64,000 nt of DNA from Pirellulales bacterium (GCA_022844125.1 JALHMI010000003.1:1-64000); one strand, 5' to 3'; numbered from the stretch's first letter, positions 50,329 to 62,223 are shown. Notes: a model not told the origin generated them from the letters alone. Translations and numbers: made by a program.

Positions 50329-51273
50329 TTACGAGTCGTAAGACTGCTGTGGCGGCAGGCCCAAGTCGCCAACGATTTGTCGAGATTCCGCGAGCGCCTT
50401 TTGAGCAGCGTTGCCGTTGCCGATCTTCAGCAAGCACTGCCCATAATGGTGAAGCATCGCAGCTACATTCAACTGCGTATAGAGCCCCTGACACTGGGGC
50501 AATTCGGCGACGTGCCGCGCGAGCAAGATGGCTTTTTGCCACGCGACGACGGCGTCATCCTTCTTGCCGAGGAGCAATCGAAGTCTCGCGGTCGTCGCCC
50601 ACCAATCCGCCAGGTCGGATTGAACTCCCGCAGCCGATAGCATCGGTTGCAAAGGCCGCAACAGCGCGTCGGCCGCTTCGAGATATGCCGTTGCCGAGTC
50701 GAGCTCCCCGCGGTGGACGGCACAGTTCGCCAGCAGCGTCGACAATGCGGCGCGCAGTTGACGGTAAGCGGGATCATCAACATCGAGCACCCCGATTGCT
50801 TCAACGAAGCATCGTTCCGCGTCGCTCACGCGGCCGACTCGTAAGGACGTAGCCCCCTCGGACCGTAAGGCCGCCGCCGTGACGAAAGGACAATCGTATG
50901 TACGAGCGGCCGACGTTGCCTGCTGCGCGTGACGAATCGCTTCGTCGTGTCGGTTGAGGATGACGTAAAGACTTGCCAGTTGATGATGCGCGCGCCAAGT
51001 GGATTCGTCTCCCTTCGGCAGCGCAAGCCGTTTGAGATGGGCTGCCTCCATGCCGTCGTAGTTCAACGCCTCCTCATGTTCACCGGCCTCGACGATAAGC
51101 TGCCAGTCGGGAGATTCGTCCTGCTCGGCCAGTTTCGCGACCGACTCAAAGACTTCTTCCATCGCCTCCTCGGCGTCCGAACATCGACCAGATTCGACTA
51201 GCTCCTGGTAGCGCTCGACGGCTCGGACAAAGAGATCTGTGTCAGAAGGTAGATCATCCGAACTGTCCGACAT
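50329..51273 (-). CDS. TPR-like protein of unknown function
   Basis: Repeated helical segments (HHQLASLYVILNRHDEAIRHAQQATSAA; FVEAIGVLDVDDPAYRQLRAALSTLLANCAVHRGELDSATAYLEAADALL). Confidence 0.6.
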   Translation of the reverse strand: MSDSSDDLPSDTDLFVRAVERYQELVESGRCSDAEEAMEEVFESVAKLAEQDESPDWQLIVEAGEHEEALNYDGMEAAHLKRLALPKGDESTWRAHHQLASLYVILNRHDEAIRHAQQATSAARTYDCPFVTAAALRSEGATSLRVGRVSDAERCFVEAIGVLDVDDPAYRQLRAALSTLLANCAVHRGELDSATAYLEAADALLRPLQPMLSAAGVQSDLADWWATTARLRLLLGKKDDAVVAWQKAILLARHVAELPQCQGLYTQLNVAAMLHHYGQCLLKIGNGNAAQKALAESRQIVGDLGLPPQQSYDS

Positions 51274-51364
51274 TTCCGTCCGCCTGTGGCGCGAGGTTGG
51301 TTGGCGGCTTCTGCCGTCCCGTCATCCTAGCATTTTAGCCATCCATGCCATGGTCCCTTCCTAA

Positions 51365-51637
<273 letters not shown>

Positions 51638-51731
51638 GGAGAGCTCAAATATAGCCCTGCGGGCCAGTTGGTGACAGGCATCCAGGCGATCAAGCGTGCC
51701 GAGGGCGGGGAGATTCACAGCGTGCGAGCGC

Positions 51732-52838
51732 CTAGTCCCCCGGCAGATGCGCAATTTCGCCGCCGGCCCGGGTGGAAAGCGCTCGCCACAGCGTGAGGTC
51801 GATGTCGCTGCCGATGGTGCGCACCGAGCCGTCCATGAACGCCGCGTTCACCATGTCGGGATGGTAACTGCGGGCGGTGATAGCGGCATAGGTCGAGGCC
51901 GTGGCGCTGTTGCCTTCCTGCCGCGAGTTGTAGTCCAGGTCGTAGGTCATTCCGTCGGTGTGCTTATAGAGCACTTCGGTGTTGGGCGCAAACGTGGTCG
52001 TGATGCCGCTGTGATGCACGCGGCCATCGCACCACTCGGTGTGACCGGTGCTGTCGTTGACGTTCACCCCGGCTTTGAACTGCGATCCGGGGCCCAGCGG
52101 AATGAGGCCAGCCGGCGAATCGAGCGGATTCGGACCCGGATCGGGCGAATTGCGGAAGTACGGCGTAAAGGCCTTCACCTCAACTGCACAAAGCGTGTTG
52201 CTCATGCCGTCAGTGATGTTCGCCGGGCGCAGGCCGCCGTTGACGCGGAAGGCGCCGTCGCCCGTACGGCCGGTCACCGGGTCATAGACAAACCAGGTGC
52301 CGAAGTTGAAGCCGTAGTTGTGCGGATAGGTGAATGGTCCGTTGGCATTCGTGCGCACGACGTCGTTCACTTCGCTGGGACACTGAAATACGGCAACCCG
52401 CATGGTTGGCACGCCGGTGGCGAGTTGCTGGTCCCAGGCAACGTCGAGATTCACACGTTCGTAGGCGGCGTTGTCTTCCAGGTAAGGCAGGATGCGGCCG
52501 TGAATCGACCACGAGCCGTTGTTGCCGGTGAGCGCGGTGCCAACGCGGATCTCGAACGTCGGTGGATACTTTCGATTGGCACTTTCATAACCTTGAATCG
52601 CCAAGGACGATTGCCGCAGGTTGCTTTGGCACTTGGAGCGGCGGGCTGCCTCGCGCGAGGCCTGAATCGCGGGGAGCAGCAGGGCCACGAGGACACCGAT
52701 AATGGCGATCACGACGAGCAGTTCAACGAGCGTGAAACCACGCTCACGGTGGCACCCTACGCCGTTAACTCTTTCCTTGCCGAGATTCGTGCGTGTCGTA
52801 CGGATCGGGTGCCACAGGTGGCCGTGGGCGCGGCTCAC
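51732..52838 (-). CDS. DUF1559 prepilin-type N-terminal cleavage/methylation domain protein
   Basis: RGFTLVELLVVIAIIGVLVALLLPAIQASREAARRSKCQSNLRQ; start uncertain, GTG at 52838 is one in-frame option. Confidence 0.85.
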   Translation of the reverse strand: MSRAHGHLWHPIRTTRTNLGKERVNGVGCHRERGFTLVELLVVIAIIGVLVALLLPAIQASREAARRSKCQSNLRQSSLAIQGYESANRKYPPTFEIRVGTALTGNNGSWSIHGRILPYLEDNAAYERVNLDVAWDQQLATGVPTMRVAVFQCPSEVNDVVRTNANGPFTYPHNYGFNFGTWFVYDPVTGRTGDGAFRVNGGLRPANITDGMSNTLCAVEVKAFTPYFRNSPDPGPNPLDSPAGLIPLGPGSQFKAGVNVNDSTGHTEWCDGRVHHSGITTTFAPNTEVLYKHTDGMTYDLDYNSRQEGNSATASTYAAITARSYHPDMVNAAFMDGSVRTIGSDIDLTLWRALSTRAGGEIAHLPGD

Positions 52839-52976
52839 CTGTTCTCTTCTGGCAGTGGCAGCACGGGATCTTTTAGGTCGCAACGTGCACAGGTGACTGC
52901 TGCGCAGCACCTGTGGCACCCAAGTTCGTGGCACCCAAGTTCGTGGCACCCAAGTCGGCTCGATGGTTAACGGCGT
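52759..52976. repeat. nested inverted-repeat (MITE-like) element with internal tandem repeat
   Basis: Outer ACGCCGTTAAC / GTTAACGGCGT, inner GGGTGCCACAGGTG / CACCTGTGGCACCC, and three copies of GTGGCACCCAAGTTC (52913-52956). Confidence 0.75.
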
Positions 52977-53196
52977 GCGGTGGCACTGGCGAATGGGGCT
53001 GGCCATGCGGACACTTTCAGGCACGCACGCGGTGAGCAACCGGCGGGGAGCCTGCTCCAAGGGGGTCGGGCGGGGTGACGCTGAGACTCTCGCCATTTGG
53101 GAAGAATCTGGCCGCCAGTATGCCCCCGCGCCACAGCACGGCGAAAAAATGGCCGGTCCGCAACCAGCGACGACGAAAAAACCGTCACACCCGGCG

Positions 53197-55095
53197 CTAC
53201 TCGACCGTGACGCTTTTGGCCAGGTTGCGCGGCTTGTCGACATCGCATCCGCGGAGCACCGCGATGTGATAGGCCAGGAGCTGCAGCGGGATGATGCTCA
53301 GGATCGGCTGCAGGAAGTCGTCGATGTGCGGTACCTCGATCACATCGTCCGCCACGTCGGCCACGCGGGTGTCGCCCTCGCAAACGATGGCGATCACCGG
53401 ACCGCCGCGGGCCTTGATCTCTTCGAGGTTCGACATCACTTTGTCGTAGACCGCGCCCTGCGGAATGATGATCACGGTGGGCGTGTGTTCGTCGACCAGG
53501 GCGATCGGCCCGTGCTTCATCTCGGCCGCGGGGTAGCCCTCGGCGTGGATGTAGCTGATTTCTTTGAGCTTCAGGGCGCCTTCGAGCGCCGTGGGGAAAT
53601 TGAACTGCCGGCCGAGGTACAGGAAGTTTGTGCAGTGGCAATATTTGCCCGCCAACTGGCGGCAAACGTCGTTCGTCTCGAGCGCTCGGGTGACGAGCTC
53701 TGGCAGCTTTTGCAGATTCTCGATGATTTTGAGTCCGGCTTCGAAACCGACGTTCCGCATCCGTCCGAAGTACAGCGCGAGCATGGCCATCACGGTGCAC
53801 TGCGAGGTGAAGGCCTTGGTCGAGGCGACGCCGATTTCCGGTCCGGCATGCAGGTAGATACCGCCATCGGCCGCCTGGGCGATTGAGCTGCCGACGACGT
53901 TGCAGATCGCGAGCGTGGGATGCCCCTTGCGTTTCATTTCGCGGAGCGCGGCCAGGGTGTCGGCCGTTTCACCGCTCTGGGTGATTGCGAACAGCAGCGT
54001 GTTGCTTTCCAGGGGCGGGTTGCGGTACCGCAGCTCGCTGGCATATTCGACTTCGACCGGAATCTGGGCGATTTCCTCGATGATGTATTCGCCCACCAGC
54101 GCCGCGTGCCAACTGGTTCCGCAAGCGGTGAGCAGAATGCGGTTCACGCTGCGGAGTTGCTGCGGGGTTAGATTCAAACCGCCGAACACGGCCGTCGCTT
54201 CGTCCAGGCTCAAACGACCGCGCATCGCATTGCGGATCGTTTCGGGCTGCTCAAAGATTTCCTTGAGCATGTAGTGCGGGAAGCCGTCCAGCGAAGCAGC
54301 GTCCGGCGGCAGGTCAAGGACATTGACCTGGTGCTGGATGCGGCCCTGGTCGCGGTCGATGACGCGGAGCGAATCAGCCGTGACGAGCGCGATCTGATGA
54401 TCGGCCAGGTAAACGATTTGTTCCGTGTGCCCTGCGAGCGGCGAGGCGTCGCTGGCGATGATGTGGGCGTCGTCACCTACGCCAACGACCAGTGGGCTGC
54501 CGAGCCGGGCCGCGATGATCACTTCGGGATAGTCGCGGAACACGACAGCCAGGCCGTAGGTGCCTTGCAATTGGGCGACGGCCTGCTGCACGGCGGCGAC
54601 CAGTGGACGGTACTCAGGCTCAATCCAGCCGTCTTCGCCGTCCGACTCATCCAGCTTAGCGGATGCCAGGGACAACTGCTCGTCCAGGCAGGTGGCCACC
54701 AGGTGGGCGATCACTTCGGTGTCGGTGGCGGAGCGGAACTGGCAGCCTTCGGCCTCCAGGCGGCTCTTGAGATTGCGGAAGTTCTCGATCACGCCGTTGT
54801 GCACGACGGCAACCGCATTGCCCCGGCCCAGGTGCGGGTGGGCGTTCACGTCGTTGGCTGGTCCATGGGTGGCCCAACGGGTGTGGCCGATGCCGGTGTG
54901 ACCTGGCGAGGGGCTCTCAGCTAGCAGCTGCACGAGGTTGTCGAGCCGGCCGGCGGCCTTCGTGATCCGCAGCTCGCCATCTTCCAACGTGGCGATGCCG
55001 GCGCTGTCGTACCCGCGATATTCCAGACGGCGAAGTCCCTCGATCAGGTAGGGCGCCGCATCCCGCGGGCCGATAAAGCCGACAATTCCGCACAT
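53197..55095 (-). CDS. glmS: glutamine--fructose-6-phosphate aminotransferase (isomerizing)
   Basis: MCGIVGFIGPRDAAPYLIEGLRRLEYRGYDSAGIA; C-terminal SIS domains; ends LAKSVTVE. Confidence 0.95.
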   Translation of the reverse strand: MCGIVGFIGPRDAAPYLIEGLRRLEYRGYDSAGIATLEDGELRITKAAGRLDNLVQLLAESPSPGHTGIGHTRWATHGPANDVNAHPHLGRGNAVAVVHNGVIENFRNLKSRLEAEGCQFRSATDTEVIAHLVATCLDEQLSLASAKLDESDGEDGWIEPEYRPLVAAVQQAVAQLQGTYGLAVVFRDYPEVIIAARLGSPLVVGVGDDAHIIASDASPLAGHTEQIVYLADHQIALVTADSLRVIDRDQGRIQHQVNVLDLPPDAASLDGFPHYMLKEIFEQPETIRNAMRGRLSLDEATAVFGGLNLTPQQLRSVNRILLTACGTSWHAALVGEYIIEEIAQIPVEVEYASELRYRNPPLESNTLLFAITQSGETADTLAALREMKRKGHPTLAICNVVGSSIAQAADGGIYLHAGPEIGVASTKAFTSQCTVMAMLALYFGRMRNVGFEAGLKIIENLQKLPELVTRALETNDVCRQLAGKYCHCTNFLYLGRQFNFPTALEGALKLKEISYIHAEGYPAAEMKHGPIALVDEHTPTVIIIPQGAVYDKVMSNLEEIKARGGPVIAIVCEGDTRVADVADDVIEVPHIDDFLQPILSIIPLQLLAYHIAVLRGCDVDKPRNLAKSVTVE

Positions 55096-55331
55096 GTTTG
55101 CGATGATCCTCGCAGAAAGAAGGGCAGGTCCCGCCGCTGCCGGCCGGACTCTCTTAGCATACGTGAGGAATCTCATGGTAACCAGCTATCGTCCCGGCTC
55201 GCAGCATTTTCAGAAGCCGGGGGAAGCGGGCGAAAAATCGCTCTACCCGTTAGCGGCAGACTTCCGTTACAAGTCAGACCGGTTAATCCGCATAATCCGA
55301 TCCGGCCGGTACGATTCTTGGAGCCACAAGG

Positions 55332-56114
55332 ATGTCGCTCGCGCAGACAAAGTTACGCGTCCACTCGACCAGTTACGTGGTGATTCCGGCCCGGCTGGCA
55401 TCGACCCGCCTGCCGCGAAAGCTGTTGCTGGCCGAGACGGGTAAACCGCTCCTGCAACATACCTACGAGGCGGCGACGAAGGCCGCTCGCCCCAGCGGGA
55501 TGGTCGTGGCGGCCGATCACGAAGAAATTGCCTCGGCAGTCCGCGAGTTCGGCGGCGAGGTGCTGATGACAAGCCCCGCTTGTGCGAGTGGCACCGACCG
55601 TGTGGCGGAAGTCGCCCGACGATTGCCGGACGTCGACATCCTGGTCAATGTGCAGGGGGATGAGCCGGAACTGCCGGGCGCGTCGATTGACTGCGTGATC
55701 GAACTCTTGGAGGCGAATCCCGAGCTGGTGATGGCGACGCTGGCCACGCCGATCCGCGAGCGGGCGGTGCTCGAGGATCCCTCGTGCGTGAAGGTGGTCT
55801 TCAGCGAGCAGGGCAAGGCCCTGTACTTCAGCCGGAGCCCGATTCCGCATGCGCGGGAATGGCGCGACGAGTTGCTGGAGGCCGAACCGGCAGTGTTCCA
55901 TCTGCACATCGGGCTATATGCCTACCGGCGCGATTTTCTGCTGCGGCTGGCCGAGCTTGCCCGCACACCGCTGGAGAAACTCGAGAACTTGGAGCAGCTT
56001 CGCGTGCTCGAAAATGGCTACTCCATTGGAGTTGGAGTGGTCCACGAGCGAACCGTGGGAATTGATACGCCCGAGGACTACCGGGCGTTTGTCAGCCGGA
56101 CGGCAACCCGCTAA
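55332..56114 (+). CDS. kdsB: 3-deoxy-manno-octulosonate cytidylyltransferase
   Basis: VVIPARLASTRLPRKLLLAETGKPLLQHTYE; DILVNVQGDEPELPGASID; ALYFSRSPIPHARE. Confidence 0.93.
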   Translation: MSLAQTKLRVHSTSYVVIPARLASTRLPRKLLLAETGKPLLQHTYEAATKAARPSGMVVAADHEEIASAVREFGGEVLMTSPACASGTDRVAEVARRLPDVDILVNVQGDEPELPGASIDCVIELLEANPELVMATLATPIRERAVLEDPSCVKVVFSEQGKALYFSRSPIPHAREWRDELLEAEPAVFHLHIGLYAYRRDFLLRLAELARTPLEKLENLEQLRVLENGYSIGVGVVHERTVGIDTPEDYRAFVSRTATR

Positions 56115-56261
56115 GATACGGTCCCAGGGATCACTGGCCCTGGCCCCTCCTCGCAGCGCCGAAAAGCCGGCATTTTCGAGCGCATTCCGAGTTATTACGG
56201 CCGCTCGCGGTGCGCGCCAGCGCGTAGGAAACGTATTCTTCAGCAGGGATGAAAAAAACGC

Positions 56262-57890
<1,629 letters not shown>

Positions 57891-58024
57891 GTTGCGAATC
57901 TCGGGAAACTCGCAACCCGACACGTGAGTGAGGTTGAAACGCCGTACGATTCGGCAATTCACCTCGCTCAGGCGTGGGGCTTCGAGTACTCAAGAACGGG
58001 CCGCTGGCCCTAAGCGACTCTAAA

Positions 58025-58163
58025 AACGCCATGTCCGGCAGATGGTGTGTTTGGGCTTCCATGCCAAACAGTAGCCCGTTCCCTGGGACTTGCATTCCCA
58101 CAGCGGGTCACACGGGCAGGTAAAATCTACACAGTGGTTCCCAATCTGCCGGACATGGACGTT
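58025..58163. repeat. 139-bp inverted-repeat element between convergent pyrG and mraZ
   Basis: CCATGTCCGGCAGAT (58029-58043) and ATCTGCCGGACATGG (58144-58158), perfect 15-bp arms extended by AACG/CGTT with one bulge. Confidence 0.8.
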
Positions 58164-58176
58164 CGAATACCAATGA

Positions 58177-58662
58177 CTAGCCGCTGAGCCGGTCGAAAAG
58201 GCCGCCGAACTCGGGCATGCGTTGTTCGAGGTAGGAGAGCCAGGCGGCTGGTTGCCAGATTTCGACGCAGACGCCCGCGCCGACCACCATCACATCGCCC
58301 GCCTGCTGGACGGCGAGAAACTCGCGAAAGCCCTCGGGGATCGAGAGGCGTCCACGGCCGGCAAGCTGCACCTTCTTGTGTCGCGTGGAGAGCAGCCGGG
58401 CCAGAAGCTGGACATCGTCCAACCGCCCCTCGAGGCGCCCGGCGTGCATCTTGCTTTTCACCAGCTCGACGCCGGCATCGAGACGCTGCTGCCAATGCTC
58501 GGCCGGCCAGAGGCTTAAGCAGCCGAATCGTTCCTTGGCCAGGAAAGCGTCGGGCCCGGCCCGCAGAAGCCCCTCGGCAAGTTCGGGAGGAATCGAGAGC
58601 CGGTACCGATCGTCGAGGGTGCGGGGAAACTCGCCCAGTAGAAAGTCCTGAGGTGAGTTCAT
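58177..58662 (-). CDS. mraZ: MraZ-family transcriptional regulator
   Basis: LLGEFPRTLDDRYRLSIPPELAEGL and KKVQLAGRGRLSIPEGFREFLAV (duplicated AbrB/MraZ motifs). Confidence 0.88.
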   Translation of the reverse strand: MNSPQDFLLGEFPRTLDDRYRLSIPPELAEGLLRAGPDAFLAKERFGCLSLWPAEHWQQRLDAGVELVKSKMHAGRLEGRLDDVQLLARLLSTRHKKVQLAGRGRLSIPEGFREFLAVQQAGDVMVVGAGVCVEIWQPAAWLSYLEQRMPEFGGLFDRLSG

Positions 58663-58752
58663 GCGGTCCGAACCGTTCGACAGATTTGGGCCAGTTTCCC
58701 ATCAATCCTTTGGCTTTTCGGCCGTCCTTGGGTTTGTTTCCCACACGGGCTT

Positions 58753-58780
58753 AATTTACCAAGCTCGACGAAGATTGCAA
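58753..58780 (-). promoter_or_regulatory. putative promoter for mraZ
   Basis: Minus strand TTGCAA, 16-bp spacer, TAAATT; two TGGGAAAC motifs follow in the leader (58736-58743, 58694-58701). Confidence 0.35.
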
Positions 58781-59057
58781 CCAGCCGGAGTGATTTTGCG
58801 CTTTCGGCTGATGTCGCCGGCCTATTTCGGAGGGGATGCAGGGGAGCGTGACGCTCGCTAGCAAGCCGTCGCGCTAGGCACGATTTTTCGCCGACTTGCG
58901 GTTGGCCAAAGCGGGGTCTTCCGTTACAGTTCGCCGCCCTCGGCCAGGCAGCTGGCGGGGCCGCGCAGTTTGAGCTTGCGCGCATGTCGGTCACCCGTAA
59001 CGGCTCACTCGAGCGTACGTTCGCTCACCGTGGATCCTAAGACGGCAGAGGACGCGA

Positions 59058-60317
59058 GTGCTTCCCTCGAAACGCATAACTGAACACGTTGTGATCACCG
59101 GCATCGGTCTGACGGCTTCCGTCGGCGAGGGCCGGGAATCCGTCTGGCGAGCAGTTCGCAGCGGCACAAGTTCGATGCGGCGGCTGAGCGGCCTGCCGGG
59201 GATTCCCGATGGACTGTTGATCGGCGCCCCCGTCGATATCGAGCTTTCGAGCCCGGACAAGCTGAAGTCCATTGCCCTGTGCGAGCTCATTTCGGATGAG
59301 GCGATTGCCGATGCGGACCTCGACCGCGGCGCGATCGATCCGGCGCGATTTGGCTGTGCCGTGAGCGCTCACATGGGCGACGTAAGACACCTGTACGAGA
59401 TGTTTGGCGCGAGCCATCTCAATCCGCCGACGGTCGTTCCGTGGACCGAACAGTGGCTGCCGAATTCGGCCTGCTCAATCGTCGCAAACCGCCACAACCT
59501 GATGGGCCCGCGTTTGAGCCATTCGACGGCTTGCGCCAGCGGGATGATTGCTCTCCAGACGGCGATGCGCGCAATTCAGGATGGGCAATGCGACCTGGCC
59601 CTGGCCGGCAGCGCCGAGGCGATCACACCGCTCTTCGCGGCCGGATTTCACCAGATGAAGGTGCTCGCCGATCACCCCGATCCGCAGCAAGCGTGCCGGC
59701 CGTTCGATCAAGACCGGCAAGGATTCGTGATGGGCGAAGGCGGAGCGATGTTCGTGCTGGAACGCTACAGCCACGCCCTCGCCCGCGGCGCTTCGATCTA
59801 TGCCGAGATCGCCGGCGGCCGACTGCTGGCAATGGCGCACCACGTGACCGGCATCGACTCGGAGAGCGACGCCCTGGCCCACCTGATTACCGAGACACTC
59901 AGGGCCTCGAAACTGGCCCCGCACGACATCGGCTACATCAACGTACACGGCACCGCCACCGCGCAGAACGATGTGGCCGAAACGAAAGCCATCCGCCGGG
60001 CGATGGGTCGGGCGGCCGACCAGCTTTCGGCCAGCGCCACGAAGTCGATTCTGGGGCACCTGATCAACGCTGCGGGTAGCGTCGAGATGGCAATCACCGC
60101 CCTGGCGATGCGGGACGGCTTCCTGCCGCCCACGATGAACCTCACGAAGCCTGACCCCCAGTGCGATCTGGATTGCATCCCGCTGGTGGGTCGTAAGAGC
60201 GAGCTGACGGCGGCTCTCAAGCTCTCCGTGGCTTTCGGCGGAACGCTAGCAGCGTTCACCCTCGTGCGGCCGGAGAAATACTCGATCGCCCGGCAACCAT
60301 TGCCGTTGGCGGCATAG
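59058..60317 (+). CDS. beta-ketoacyl-[ACP] synthase (FabF-like)
   Basis: Active-site Cys region LSHSTACASGMIALQTAM; INVHGTATAQNDVAETKAI; SATKSILGHLINAAGSVEM. Confidence 0.88.
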   Translation: MLPSKRITEHVVITGIGLTASVGEGRESVWRAVRSGTSSMRRLSGLPGIPDGLLIGAPVDIELSSPDKLKSIALCELISDEAIADADLDRGAIDPARFGCAVSAHMGDVRHLYEMFGASHLNPPTVVPWTEQWLPNSACSIVANRHNLMGPRLSHSTACASGMIALQTAMRAIQDGQCDLALAGSAEAITPLFAAGFHQMKVLADHPDPQQACRPFDQDRQGFVMGEGGAMFVLERYSHALARGASIYAEIAGGRLLAMAHHVTGIDSESDALAHLITETLRASKLAPHDIGYINVHGTATAQNDVAETKAIRRAMGRAADQLSASATKSILGHLINAAGSVEMAITALAMRDGFLPPTMNLTKPDPQCDLDCIPLVGRKSELTAALKLSVAFGGTLAAFTLVRPEKYSIARQPLPLAA

Positions 60318-60338
60318 GATGCTGGCCCAGGCCGAGCG

Positions 60339-60367
60339 TGACCTTCGACACATTCCTGGGTATAATC
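60339..60367 (+). promoter_or_regulatory. putative sigma70-type promoter for the rhodanese-like gene
   Basis: GTGACC, 17-bp spacer, TATAAT; only 7 nt before the assigned ATG at 60374, so a downstream start or short leader is implied. Confidence 0.35.
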
Positions 60368-60373
60368 CCGGCC

Positions 60374-60793
60374 ATGAAGACCAAACTCCTGCTCCGTCGA
60401 TGGATAACCCCCTTTGTCATCTGCTTCGTTCTGGCCGGGCCTGCGCGCGGCGTGGAATATACGGGTGACAGCTACGACACCGTGCTGGAAAACCTGGCAC
60501 AGCGCAAAGCCGTGCTGATCGACGTGCGCGAGGTGGGCGAATGGAAGCAAGGGCATCTCGAAGCGGCCACGCTGATCCCGCTCAGTGAACTCCGGAAGAT
60601 GAGCAAGGACGCCCGGGTGCGCGAGGGCATCGTCGAAAGCCTGCCGCAAGACAAGATCATCTACTGTCATTGTGCCAGCGGAGTGCGCGTGATCACGGCC
60701 ACCCAGATCCTTGAGAAGTTGGGCTTCAAGATTCGCCCGCTTGAGGCCGGTTATAAAGAGTTGCTCGAAGCCGGGTTTGCCCGCGCGAAGTAG
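60374..60793 (+). CDS. secreted rhodanese-like domain protein
   Basis: Signal peptide; KAVLIDVREVGEWKQGHLEAATLIPLSEL; IIYCHCASGVRV. Confidence 0.88.
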   Translation: MKTKLLLRRWITPFVICFVLAGPARGVEYTGDSYDTVLENLAQRKAVLIDVREVGEWKQGHLEAATLIPLSELRKMSKDARVREGIVESLPQDKIIYCHCASGVRVITATQILEKLGFKIRPLEAGYKELLEAGFARAK

Positions 60794-60966
60794 CCGGACT
60801 ACGATGCCCCGGCCGCCAGTTTTACTCAGCTTGCGCCCCCTGCCGCAATCGGCGTTGACCGCTCTGTTGGGTGGCGATATTATCTCGGCCCGCGTGGCGA
60901 TCGGCCCGCGCACCAGGCAGCGCCGTCCTTTCCCACTCGAGTACGCGCCACGGAAGGTGCTCTCAC

Positions 60967-62223
60967 ATGCATTGGTTGGTTACGGGCTATTGGGCGGCCA
61001 TTGCCGCGGCAACGTTGTTCTCGGCGCTTCTCACATGGCAGGCGTTTGAGCATCGCCGTTATGCGCGGAGCCGCGCAAAGCACCCGGTGTCGACCGGTCT
61101 GAACCGGCACATCGCCCTGTTTGTTCCTTGCAAAGGACACGACGACGATCTGGCGGAGAACCTGCGGCCGCTGTTCGAACAAGAGCAGTGCAGCTATGAG
61201 CTCGTATTCGTTGTGGAAAGCGACCACGATCCGGCAGCCGCGCTCATCCGCCGGATGATGAACGAACATAGCGGCGTGCGGTCGCGGTTGATCGTGGCAG
61301 GGTTGGCCGTCGATAGCGGCCAGAAAGTCCATAACCTGCTAGCCGCTACGGCGGCCATTCCGACCGAGGCGGGCGTCCTGGCATTTGTCGACGCGGACGT
61401 CCGGCCGCCGCGCGATTGGCTAAGGCGACTGACAAGCCGCTTGCACAACTTCCCGGTCACGACCGGATACCGTTATTTCATACCGAAAAAGCACTCGTTC
61501 GCCAACCTGGTGCTCGCGAGTCTGAACGGCTCGATCATCCCAATCATGTTTCCAGGTAAGCACCATTTGATCTGGGGCGGTTCCTGGGCCGTGTCGCGCG
61601 AGGTGTTTGAATCGAGCGGCCTGCGCAACGAGTGGCGCGGAACATTGAGCGATGACCTGGTCGCGACTCGCACGATGGCACGTTTGCAGCATCGAGTGTC
61701 GGCCGAACCGATGTGCATCGTTCCCTCGCCGCTGGAAGTTGACACCCGCGGGATGTTGAGCTTCATACGTCGGCAATTGGTCATTGGGCGCTGCTACACG
61801 CCGGTCCACTGGTACGCCTTGCTGGTTGGCTCGGCGCTCTTGCAGTCTACGCTCTGGGGCAGCCTGATGGCGGCGATCGCGGGCGGACTTGGCGGCGCGA
61901 ATTGGGCGATGCAGCCGGCCGCGGCGTTTGGCGCGTTGTATGTGCTGCACTGGAAACGGGCACGCTGGCGCCATGCCGCCTGTCGTTTTTATTTGCCGAC
62001 CAGGCAGGCGGAGTTGAAGGCGGTCCATCATTTCGACACGCTCCTGGGACCAGTTGCTGGCACGGTTGGGCTGGTGGGCCTGTTGGCCTCCGGCATCACT
62101 CGGCGGATCGTGTGGAAAGGAATTACCTACGACATGCGTCCGGGCGGAACCCTGAGCAAGATCGAGCGACCGGACTCCAATCCGCCAAACCTGCAAAACA
62201 GCAGCGCACGACGCGCCGCTTAA
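60967..62223 (+). CDS. family 2 glycosyltransferase (ceramide glucosyltransferase-like)
   Basis: N-terminal TM; IALFVPCKGHDDDLAENLRPLFEQEQCSYELVFVVESDHDPA; FVDADVRPPRDWLRRL; C-terminal TM segments. Confidence 0.8.
   Translation: MHWLVTGYWAAIAAATLFSALLTWQAFEHRRYARSRAKHPVSTGLNRHIALFVPCKGHDDDLAENLRPLFEQEQCSYELVFVVESDHDPAAALIRRMMNEHSGVRSRLIVAGLAVDSGQKVHNLLAATAAIPTEAGVLAFVDADVRPPRDWLRRLTSRLHNFPVTTGYRYFIPKKHSFANLVLASLNGSIIPIMFPGKHHLIWGGSWAVSREVFESSGLRNEWRGTLSDDLVATRTMARLQHRVSAEPMCIVPSPLEVDTRGMLSFIRRQLVIGRCYTPVHWYALLVGSALLQSTLWGSLMAAIAGGLGGANWAMQPAAAFGALYVLHWKRARWRHAACRFYLPTRQAELKAVHHFDTLLGPVAGTVGLVGLLASGITRRIVWKGITYDMRPGGTLSKIERPDSNPPNLQNSSARRAA

Noticed and set aside
55096-55331. glmS ribozyme upstream of glmS
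   Set aside because: No glmS-ribozyme core was recognised in the leader; this planctomycete-type glmS appears to lack it.
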